Shown here: in pieces, positions 1 to 6,294 of the stretch | Numbering within the stretch: the first letter of the stretch is position 1 | Layout: the number at the start of each line of letters is the position of its first letter | Assembly (NCBI GenBank): GCA_947380435.1 | Contig: CANCRC010000006.1 | Location: 1 to 33,823 of the forward strand | DNA length: 33,823 nucleotides | Direction of reading: 5' to 3' | Source of the DNA: Chitinophagaceae bacterium | GTDB lineage: Bacteria > Bacteroidota > Bacteroidia > Chitinophagales > Chitinophagaceae | Position numbers and translations under genes: made by a program | The notes under the pieces: model-generated | What the model saw: only the letters and a program-made list of their open reading frames with translations | What the model was told of the DNA's origin: nothing | Databases searched by the model: none

Positions 1-2
1 CA

Positions 3-533
3 ACAGGAATTACTGTTATTGCATTAGCTGGAATAGTTTGTGATCAAAGTATTCGTATTGCTGGAGATGAATTCACTGCAGACATCATGGAAGCATTAAG
101 ACGTTATCATAGTTTATTAATTGGAGAGCGACCTGCAGAACAAATTAAAATACATGTGGGCGCTGCTTTAAAAGATTTAGACAATCCTCCAGATGATATG
201 CCAGTAAACGGTCGTGACTTAGTCACTGGTATTCCAAAACAAATCATGGTGACCTATCAAGAAGTAGCAGAAGCCTTAGATAAAAGCATATTTAAAATTG
301 AAGAAGCTATTTTAAAAGCTTTAGAAACTACTCCTCCAGAATTAGCAGCAGACATCTATCGCAGAGGTTTGTATTTAACAGGAGGTGGTGCATTGTTACG
401 CGGCTTAGACAAAAGATTGAGTCAAAAAATTAAATTGCCTGTTCACATTGCAGAGGATCCACTTAAAAGTGTAGTGCGCGGAACAGGTATCGCGTTAAAA
501 AATTACCAGTGCATGTTGCAGAAGATCCACTGA
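3..533 (+). CDS. mreB: Rod shape-determining protein MreB, C-terminal part, with an altered end
   Basis: The 5' end lies outside the window; the reading frame is open from base 3. MreB is the bacterial actin homologue that forms membrane-bound filaments and organises lateral wall synthesis. The visible part has typical MreB segments, including IRIAGDEF near the start and the nucleotide-binding-lobe motif LTGGGALLRGLD. It is followed at once by mreC, mreD, PBP2 and rodA, the usual elongasome order. The end is odd: after ALKNYQ the frame continues into CMLQKIH and stops at 531-533. The expected C-terminus RFPFIMR is encoded further on in another frame (509-601), because a 68-nt segment is present twice. 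The protein as read is probably full length except for replacement of about seven terminal residues. Whether this is real or an assembly join cannot be decided here. Confidence 0.95.
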   Translation, partial: TGITVIALAGIVCDQSIRIAGDEFTADIMEALRRYHSLLIGERPAEQIKIHVGAALKDLDNPPDDMPVNGRDLVTGIPKQIMVTYQEVAEALDKSIFKIEEAILKALETTPPELAADIYRRGLYLTGGGALLRGLDKRLSQKIKLPVHIAEDPLKSVVRGTGIALKNYQCMLQKIH

Positions 534-577
534 AAAGTGTGGTGCGCGGAACGGGTATTGCACTGAAGAACTATCAA
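441..577 (+). repeat. Imperfect direct duplication of the mreB 3' end (offset 68 nt)
   Basis: Copy 1 (441-509) and copy 2 (509-577) both encode VH(I/V)AEDPLKSVVRGTGIALKNYQ. I count about 15 base differences over 69 positions. Only one changes an amino acid (Ile/Val); the others are synonymous. The offset of 68 is not a multiple of three, so copy 2 is read in another frame. The joint lies in AAATTACCAG, which can serve both as the end of copy 1 (..KNYQ) and as the start of copy 2 (KLPV..), so it looks like a microhomology join. The mainly synonymous divergence implies two alleles that evolved separately under selection, not a recent copying slip. Confidence 0.9.
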
Positions 578-601
578 CGCTTTCCATTTATCATGAGATA
601 A
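509..601 (+). pseudogene. Orphan 3' fragment of mreB (native C-terminus, out of frame)
   Basis: Reading from 509 gives VHVAEDPLKSVVRGTG, then IALKNYQRFPFIMR and a TAA at 599-601. This is the expected MreB C-terminus and it stops six bases before the mreC start codon, the natural spacing for the operon. It has no start codon of its own and is in a different frame from the upstream mreB. It therefore looks like the original 3' end, displaced by the duplicated segment. Confidence 0.8.
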
Positions 602-607
602 TACCAA

Positions 608-1462
608 ATGAAGAATATCATTGGGTTCATAAGACAAAATTTTACTTTCTTTAGTTTTCTGATACTTCAGATTCTGTCACTAGTCATGTTGTCTTCAAAC
701 AGCAAATCGCATGAAACTTTTTTTGGCGGCTGGAGCAACCAAGTCACCGGCAATATCAATAGGTACTATTCAAGTTGGACTTATTTTTTTAGTTTAAAAG
801 CAACCAATGAAAAGTTAGCCGCAGAAAATGTGGCTTTAAGAAATCAATTAGCACAAAATTTTGTGGGCTTTGACACTACTAAAAAATCAGGTACCCTTAT
901 TTTAAGAAGAGATAGCTTAGAAAAAATTAGAAAGTTTTATTACTACCCAGCGAAAGTAGTTGGCAATACATTTACACTGCAGAAAAATTATATCGTTATT
1001 GAAAGAGGTAGTAAGCAAGGTATTAAAAAAGATATGGCAGCCATTAGTCCCGATGGAAGTATTGTGGGTGTGGTGGTAGAAGTGAATGAGAACTATAGCA
1101 CCATTATGAGTTTACTTCACCGCAATAGTAAAGTAAGCGCCATGTTGAAAAGAGATAAAATTGCAGGTAGTATTGAATGGGATGGAGCCGACCCCAATAT
1201 TTTAGTACTGAAAAATATTTCTAAAAGTGCTGCGCCAAAAGTGGGCGACACAGTTATTACAAGCCCCTACTCCTCTAATTTCCCTGCGCAGTTAATGGTG
1301 GGACGCGTTACCACCGTGATCCAAGACCCTTCAAGCAACTTTTTAACCTTGAATGTGAAAGCTAGCACCAACTTTTTTAATCTGGAATACGTTTATTTAG
1401 TAGAGAATAGAAGAATGGAAGACCAAAAAAAAGTAAGTATAAAGGAGGGAAGCAATGAATAA
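608..1462 (+). CDS. mreC: Rod shape-determining protein MreC
   Basis: A 284-residue protein. It has one N-terminal membrane helix (about residues 12-30), a short coiled-coil stretch (ATNEKLAAENVALRNQLAQ, about 65-85) and then the beta-rich periplasmic MreC domain (RGSKQGIKKDMAAISPDG, then SKVSAMLKR). MreC forms periplasmic assemblies that activate PBP2/RodA and link MreB to the wall synthesis enzymes. It follows mreB and its last 8 bases overlap mreD, so the two are probably translationally coupled. The ATG is preceded by an A-rich stretch and no strong Shine-Dalgarno sequence. The length is in the usual range for Bacteroidota. The final KEGSNE codons contain the ribosome binding site of mreD. 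Confidence 0.95.
   Translation: MKNIIGFIRQNFTFFSFLILQILSLVMLSSNSKSHETFFGGWSNQVTGNINRYYSSWTYFFSLKATNEKLAAENVALRNQLAQNFVGFDTTKKSGTLILRRDSLEKIRKFYYYPAKVVGNTFTLQKNYIVIERGSKQGIKKDMAAISPDGSIVGVVVEVNENYSTIMSLLHRNSKVSAMLKRDKIAGSIEWDGADPNILVLKNISKSAAPKVGDTVITSPYSSNFPAQLMVGRVTTVIQDPSSNFLTLNVKASTNFFNLEYVYLVENRRMEDQKKVSIKEGSNE
1442..1449 (+). promoter_or_regulatory. Strong Shine-Dalgarno site for mreD, inside mreC
   Basis: AAGGAGGG lies inside the last codons of mreC, with AGGAGG ending six bases before the mreD ATG at 1455. Most genes in this window have A-rich leaders without such a site, as is usual in Bacteroidota. This near-perfect anti-16S match therefore stands out and fits re-initiation or internal entry at an overlapping gene. 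Confidence 0.6.
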
Positions 1463-1976
1463 TCTGCTAAAAAATACGACTCGATTTATCTTGTTTTTGA
1501 TAGTACAAATTGTCATTTTAAATGAAGTACCCCCTATTCATCAATTCATTACCCCCTATATTTATTTTCTATTTTTACTATGGCTTCCCTTTGGGACAAG
1601 CCGACTCTCTACCACTTTATTAGGATTTATATTTGGGTATTGCCTTGACTTATTTACCAAAACCCCAGGTTTACATGCAGCTGCCTGCGGACTATTGGGC
1701 TATCTCAGATCTATTATATTGAATTTGCTACTTTCACAAGAAGCCTCAGAAGAGGTGAACAAGGAACCTAGCATTGCTACCATGGGTTGGGGACCTTATG
1801 CCTTTTATGCTTTTTCATTAACTTTTATTCACCATTTCTATTTAGTATTATTAGAATGGTTACAGTTTGGTAACTTTGGTTACTTCATTGGAAAGGTGTT
1901 CTTCACTAGTATTATTAGTTTATTATTAATTTTTAGTGTGGAACTTATAATGAACAGAAGAAAGCTAAAAAGATAA
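1455..1976 (+). CDS. mreD: Rod shape-determining protein MreD
   Basis: A 173-residue very hydrophobic protein with about five or six predicted membrane segments. MreD is the integral inner-membrane member of the MreBCD complex and, with MreC, tunes the PBP2-RodA pair. Sequence signs are weak, as MreD is poorly conserved. Supporting points are the FIFGYCLDLFTKTPGLHAA segment (MreD proteins typically carry a G..xDL..xxxG..A signature), the size and, above all, the position between mreC and PBP2. It starts inside the end of mreC and ends three bases before the PBP2 gene. A strong AGGAGG precedes its ATG. Confidence 0.9.
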   Translation: MNNLLKNTTRFILFLIVQIVILNEVPPIHQFITPYIYFLFLLWLPFGTSRLSTTLLGFIFGYCLDLFTKTPGLHAAACGLLGYLRSIILNLLLSQEASEEVNKEPSIATMGWGPYAFYAFSLTFIHHFYLVLLEWLQFGNFGYFIGKVFFTSIISLLLIFSVELIMNRRKLKR

Positions 1977-1979
1977 TTC

Positions 1980-4109
1980 ATGTCAATGTACAATTCGAAT
2001 CGCGGGGGTATTATTCAAATTATCATCGGCGTTATCTTTTTTTTAATTATTGCACAACTTATTAGTTTACAAATTTTTTCAAGCAAGTACGTGCTGGCCG
2101 CGAACAACAATGCTATTTTTAGAAAAATTATTTACCCCGATAGAGGTATTATTTACGATCGTAAAAAAAGAGCCCTTCTAGAAAATACCATTAGCTATGA
2201 TTTAGTGGTTATTCCCAATGAAGCCAAAGCAGTTGATACAGCTACCTTGTGCGATATTTTAAAAATAGACAAAGCAGAGTATAGCAAAAGAATGATTGAA
2301 GTGATTATCAAAAATTCACGCGTAAAATCTGGCATATTTGAACCCTTTCTTTCTGCAGAATTATATGCACAATTAACGGAGAACTTATACCGCTTTCCAG
2401 GCTTCTCTTTATCAGAACGTTCTATTCGTTCTTATCCTTACAATACTGCCGCACATGTATTAGGATATGTTGCAGAAGTAGATGTGAATTTTTTACAAAA
2501 GCATGGTGAAGAAGGTTATGAGATGGGTGACTATGCAGGCATGACGGGACTAGAAAAACAATACGAGCCAATCTTAATGGGGCAAAGAGGTGTGAAAAGA
2601 TATTTGAGAGATAATAAAGGAAAGATACAAGGCCCTTTTGAAAAAGGACAATTTGATACCGTAGCCATTGCTGGTAGAAATTTATTTACGAGCATGGATG
2701 TGGAAGTACAACAACTAGCAGAAAAATTATTACAACATAAAATAGGAAGTGTAGTGGCCTTGAATCCTAAAACAGGAAGCGTGATTGCCATGGCTTCTAG
2801 TCCTGGCTACAATCCTAATTTATTAACGGGTAATCAAAGAAGAAAAACCATTGGACGTTTATTAACCGATACAGCGCGTCCTATTTATAATCGTGCCATT
2901 AAAGGTCAATACCCACCTGGTTCTACTTTTAAACCCATGGGTGCATTAATTGCATTAGATGAAGGACTCATTACGCCTAGTTTTGGATACAATTGTTTTG
3001 GCTTATATACATCTTGTGGTGATCCCAGAAAATGTGAACACCATAATGCAGGCCATGCTGCTAACTTGCAACTAGCCTTAGCCAATTCTTGTAACTCTTA
3101 TTTTTTACAAGTATTTAGAATGGCTATTGATAATCCTCAATACCATAATGCAAAACTAGGTTACTTAAAATGGAAACAATACGTTAATAGTTTTGGTTTA
3201 GGTAGAAAGTTAGGCATTGATTTACCTAGTGAAAATAGAGCAAGCATACCCGATACCGCACAATACAATAAAGATTTTGGCGGGGCTAAGTACTGGAATA
3301 GTTGCTACATGTTAACCCTTGGTATTGGACAAGATAGAATGACAGCTACTCCTTTACAATTAGCGAATGCCATGGCTTTTATAGCTAATAAAGGGTATTA
3401 TTATACGCCGCATTTTATTGATAGCGTAGAGGAAGAAGACGAGGTAGATAAAAAATTATTAGCCAACTTCCGCGTGAAACAACAAGTGACCAAAATACCT
3501 ACTGAATATTTTGATATCATTAAAGAAGGTATGCATGGTGTTACCGTTTTTGGAACAGCTGCCTTTATTAAAGTGCCAGGCCATGAATTTTGTGCGAAAA
3601 CAGGAACAGCGCAAAACCCCCACGGAAAAAATCACTCCTTATTTGTTTGTTTCGCTCCAAAAGATAATCCCACCATTGCGGTAGCTGTGGTAGTTGAGAA
3701 TGCAGGCTTTGGTGCTACTTGGGCAGGCCCCATTGCAGGACTGGTCATGGAAAAATATTTGAATGATACTTTAACCAAAGAAAGTAAAACCAAGGTAGAC
3801 TACCTTTCCAATGTCGATTTAATGCCTGAAGCTATTAAAGCCTGGTATGTGCGTAATAATAAAACTGAAATGTTAACACCCATTGAATATAACAATGATG
3901 AGTTAGCAGATATTTGGGATATGGAAATGCTATCAGAAACAGCGCCTATAAAAGTTAAGGTAGATACGATAAAAAAATTAGATACGGCTGCTCCACCCGT
4001 TCAGCCAGTTGCGCCTCCTATAAAAAATAAAAAAACAAAAGAACAGGCATTGAATCCTAAGATGAAAAAGAAAAAATTGAACAATAAAAAAATTAATGTC
4101 AGTATCTAA
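1980..4109 (+). CDS. mrdA: Penicillin-binding protein 2 (elongasome transpeptidase)
   Basis: A 709-residue class B PBP that cross-links peptidoglycan during side-wall growth, in complex with RodA. It has an N-terminal membrane anchor (about 10-32), a PBP dimerisation domain (DRGIIYDRKKRALLENTISY, about 52-71) and a transpeptidase domain with all three motifs: SxxK as S315-T-F-K318, SxN as S370-C-N372, and KTG as K540-T-G542 (AKTGTAQNPHG). The C-terminus is extended by a low-complexity Pro/Lys tail (about 660-709, APPVQPVAPP then Lys-rich). The tail may be periplasmic and wall-interacting, which is inference. It follows mreD by three bases and its last 14 bases overlap rodA, so translation is probably coupled. 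Confidence 0.97.
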   Translation: MSMYNSNRGGIIQIIIGVIFFLIIAQLISLQIFSSKYVLAANNNAIFRKIIYPDRGIIYDRKKRALLENTISYDLVVIPNEAKAVDTATLCDILKIDKAEYSKRMIEVIIKNSRVKSGIFEPFLSAELYAQLTENLYRFPGFSLSERSIRSYPYNTAAHVLGYVAEVDVNFLQKHGEEGYEMGDYAGMTGLEKQYEPILMGQRGVKRYLRDNKGKIQGPFEKGQFDTVAIAGRNLFTSMDVEVQQLAEKLLQHKIGSVVALNPKTGSVIAMASSPGYNPNLLTGNQRRKTIGRLLTDTARPIYNRAIKGQYPPGSTFKPMGALIALDEGLITPSFGYNCFGLYTSCGDPRKCEHHNAGHAANLQLALANSCNSYFLQVFRMAIDNPQYHNAKLGYLKWKQYVNSFGLGRKLGIDLPSENRASIPDTAQYNKDFGGAKYWNSCYMLTLGIGQDRMTATPLQLANAMAFIANKGYYYTPHFIDSVEEEDEVDKKLLANFRVKQQVTKIPTEYFDIIKEGMHGVTVFGTAAFIKVPGHEFCAKTGTAQNPHGKNHSLFVCFAPKDNPTIAVAVVVENAGFGATWAGPIAGLVMEKYLNDTLTKESKTKVDYLSNVDLMPEAIKAWYVRNNKTEMLTPIEYNNDELADIWDMEMLSETAPIKVKVDTIKKLDTAAPPVQPVAPPIKNKKTKEQALNPKMKKKKLNNKKINVSI

Positions 4110-5439
4110 TAATAATAATTTTTCAAAGGGCACCGATTTAGCGGTGATACTACTTTATTTAATTATGGTAGCGGTAGGTATTATGTGCATTTTTATGGTA
4201 GAGTATAACCCCAATTTGGATTGGAGTAACTCTTTTTTAACGGCTAAGACTAATTTTAGTAAGCAAATTTATTTTGCTATTTTCTGTGGCTTTGTAGCCA
4301 TCTTTATTTTACTTATCGATAGTAAACTATTTACAGCGCTTGCGAATATTTCTTATGTGCTGGGTATTTTATTAATGCTAGCCACTTTTGTTTTAGGTAA
4401 AAATATAAACGGATCCAAAAGTTGGATTCCTATTGCAGGCGGTTTTAATTTACAACCTGCGGAATTATGTAAAATTTTTACAGCCTTAATTTTAGCTAAA
4501 TTTATCTCCAAACCCGAAACCGATTTTACAAAGTTAAAGTCACATATTATTGCAGGTATCATGATTGCCTTGCCTGCAGTACTTTCTATTATGCAACATG
4601 AACTAGGACTGGCCTTAGTGTATAGCGCCTTTATATTTGCCATGTACCGAGAAGGCCTTCCTCCAGTGATTTTAGTAATTCTTTTGTCCTTTGCCATACT
4701 TGTTATTGCTACTTTATTACTAGAACCTACTACACTGGCCATTATTATTACAGCCATTGCAGGGTTATTTATTGCTAATATGATTAAAAGGTTTAAACGT
4801 AATAAAAATAATATCCTCATTGTACTTGCTATTTGGGCTGTAAGCTTTGGTACGGTGCGTTTTGCAGTACCTTATATATTTAATAATGTATTTGAGTGCT
4901 ACCAAAGTACCCGTATTTACTCCATGATAGGTAAAGAATACGATTGCTCTTTGAATAAAAAATCGGCTAGCAGTACTAGCGAGAAAAAAACTAAGAAGCC
5001 CGATGACTATAATGTAAAACAAAGTAAAATTGCCATTGGCTCTGGCGGATTCTGGGGAAGAGGCTTTTTAAAAGGCACACAAACTAGAGGGAAATATGTA
5101 CCAGAACAACATACCGATTTTATTTTCACTTCCTTAGGAGAAGCTTTTGGCTTTGTAGGTACTTTCACTTTCTTAGCATTGTATTTGTTTTTCTTATTCA
5201 GACTTATTAGAATTGCTGAAAGACAAAGAAGTACTTTCTCCAGAGTATATGCCTACAGCGTAGTGGGTATCTTCTTTTTTCATATTGCAGTGAACATTTG
5301 TATGACTATTGGACTATTCCCAGTGGTGGGTATTCCTCTTCCTTTAATTAGTTATGGTGGTTCCTCCCTACTCACCTTTACTACCTTATTATTTATTTTA
5401 TTAAGATTAGACGCTGACAGGCAGATGGTGCTTCGTTAA
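4096..5439 (+). CDS. rodA: Rod shape-determining protein RodA (SEDS glycosyltransferase)
   Basis: A 447-residue polytopic membrane protein of the SEDS family, the peptidoglycan polymerase that works with PBP2. Family signatures are visible: GSKSWIPIAG followed by FNLQPAELCKIF, then KIAIGSGGFWGRGFLKGTQT, PEQHTDFIFTSLGEAFGFVG, and GIPLPLISYGGSSLL near the C-terminus. About ten membrane segments are predicted. The extracytoplasmic loop before KIAIGSGG carries a hydrophilic Ser/Lys-rich insertion (about 292-312, KKSASSTSEKKTKKPDD) that E. coli RodA lacks. Its start lies inside the end of the PBP2 gene. Confidence 0.97.
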   Translation: MSVSNNNNFSKGTDLAVILLYLIMVAVGIMCIFMVEYNPNLDWSNSFLTAKTNFSKQIYFAIFCGFVAIFILLIDSKLFTALANISYVLGILLMLATFVLGKNINGSKSWIPIAGGFNLQPAELCKIFTALILAKFISKPETDFTKLKSHIIAGIMIALPAVLSIMQHELGLALVYSAFIFAMYREGLPPVILVILLSFAILVIATLLLEPTTLAIIITAIAGLFIANMIKRFKRNKNNILIVLAIWAVSFGTVRFAVPYIFNNVFECYQSTRIYSMIGKEYDCSLNKKSASSTSEKKTKKPDDYNVKQSKIAIGSGGFWGRGFLKGTQTRGKYVPEQHTDFIFTSLGEAFGFVGTFTFLALYLFFLFRLIRIAERQRSTFSRVYAYSVVGIFFFHIAVNICMTIGLFPVVGIPLPLISYGGSSLLTFTTLLFILLRLDADRQMVLR

Positions 5440-5443
5440 TGCT

Positions 5444-5451
5444 TATTTTTG
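5444..5451 (+). promoter_or_regulatory. Bacteroidota -7 box (TATTTTTG), near-leaderless
   Basis: TATTTTTG matches the Bacteroidota TAnnTTTG -7 consensus. It ends four bases before the ATG at 5456, so transcription should begin at or within a base or two of the start codon. A clear -33 TTTG element was not seen. Confidence 0.5.
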
Positions 5452-5455
5452 CAGT

Positions 5456-6214
5456 ATGCGCATTTACCCTTTATCTGAAGGCAGTTTTTCTATTGATGAA
5501 ACAAAGGTCTTTAAACCTTTTAATAGCAGCAGTCCCGATTATCCTAATAGACCCAAGGGAAGTATACTAGTAGAAGTGCAGCCCTTTGTACTTATTACCG
5601 ACAACGATATTATTTTATTAGACACGGGGCTTGGCTATTTAAATAAGTTAGGTGTATTACAAATTCATGAAAATTTAATGGCCTTGGGTATTGACCCATC
5701 AAAAGTGACCAAGGTATTTCTAAGTCATTTGCACAAGGACCATGCAGGCGGGATAAGTTATTTGCATCCAATACATCAGGAGCAGTTTATAAGCTTTCCT
5801 TATGCAAAATACTATGTGCAAAGAAGAGAATTTGATGAAGTCATGCAAAATAGCAATAATGCAACACTAAAAGCCCAAGTAGGTATATTGGAAGACTTTA
5901 GTGGAACAGTTTGGCTTACTGAAGACAAGGGCAATATAGAAAATATTATTTATTATGAAATCACTGGGGGTCATAGTGAATTTCATCAAGCTGCTTGGAT
6001 TAAAGAGCATGAAGAAATTATATTTTATGGTGCTGATGTTGCACCACAATTACAACAAATGAAATCAAGATTTGTGGCCAAATACGATTTAGACGGAAAA
6101 AAAGCATTAGAATATAGACAGCAATGGTGGGAAGAAGGCAATAAAGAGGGCTGGACCTTTGCATTTTATCATGATATTAATCAGCCAACTCATATATCAG
6201 CTAGTTCTATCTAA
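5456..6214 (+). CDS. MBL-fold metallo-hydrolase
   Basis: A 252-residue metallo-beta-lactamase-fold protein with the metal-binding motif H91-L-H93-K-D95-H96 (FLSHLHKDHAGG). Further likely ligands are the His in GGHSEFHQ and the Asp in YGADVAP. The early DNDIILLDTGLG segment is the usual strand before the motif. The arrangement resembles the lactonase/AttM-like branch of the superfamily, but the substrate cannot be told from sequence. The final His of the usual motif set may be in YHDIN. No signal peptide, so probably cytoplasmic. It lies 16 bases after rodA but has its own -7 box, so it can be expressed separately. The ATG at 5456 is the only start compatible with that box. Confidence 0.88.
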   Translation: MRIYPLSEGSFSIDETKVFKPFNSSSPDYPNRPKGSILVEVQPFVLITDNDIILLDTGLGYLNKLGVLQIHENLMALGIDPSKVTKVFLSHLHKDHAGGISYLHPIHQEQFISFPYAKYYVQRREFDEVMQNSNNATLKAQVGILEDFSGTVWLTEDKGNIENIIYYEITGGHSEFHQAAWIKEHEEIIFYGADVAPQLQQMKSRFVAKYDLDGKKALEYRQQWWEEGNKEGWTFAFYHDINQPTHISASSI

Positions 6215-6239
6215 AACGAACATTCATTAGGAATCAATG

Positions 6240-6270
6240 CTGGCAAGGCTTTCATGAAAGCCAGTTTTAT
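6240..6270 (+). terminator. Palindrome/hairpin followed by a T-rich run
   Basis: GGCTTTCATGAAAGCC at 6247-6262 is a perfect 16-bp palindrome. An alternative outer pairing CTGGC (6240-6244) with GCCAG (6260-6264) is also possible. It is followed by TTTTATTT. It sits between the MBL gene and ppc, just upstream of the ppc -7 box, so it may be the terminator of the upstream gene, an operator for ppc, or both. Confidence 0.45.
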
Positions 6271-6276
6271 TTGTAC

Positions 6277-6284
6277 TACCTTTG
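6277..6284 (+). promoter_or_regulatory. -7 box (TACCTTTG) of ppc
   Basis: TACCTTTG fits TAnnTTTG and ends ten bases before the ATG at 6295. It lies inside the longest possible reading frame (a TTG at 6271). This argues that 6295 is the true start and that the leader is only about six bases. Confidence 0.5.
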
Positions 6285-6294
6285 CGGTATTCAT

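Noticed and set aside
4353-4820. 155-codon minus-strand frame inside rodA
   Set aside because: It lies entirely opposite the conserved SEDS coding sequence; its hydrophobic pattern mirrors the membrane codons of rodA.
5456-6214. Quorum-quenching lactonase
   Set aside because: The HxHxDH motif only shows the MBL fold; substrate cannot be named from the sequence.
6271-6294. Extended N-terminus of ppc from a TTG
   Set aside because: It would include the -7 promoter box; the ATG at 6295 gives a normal start.
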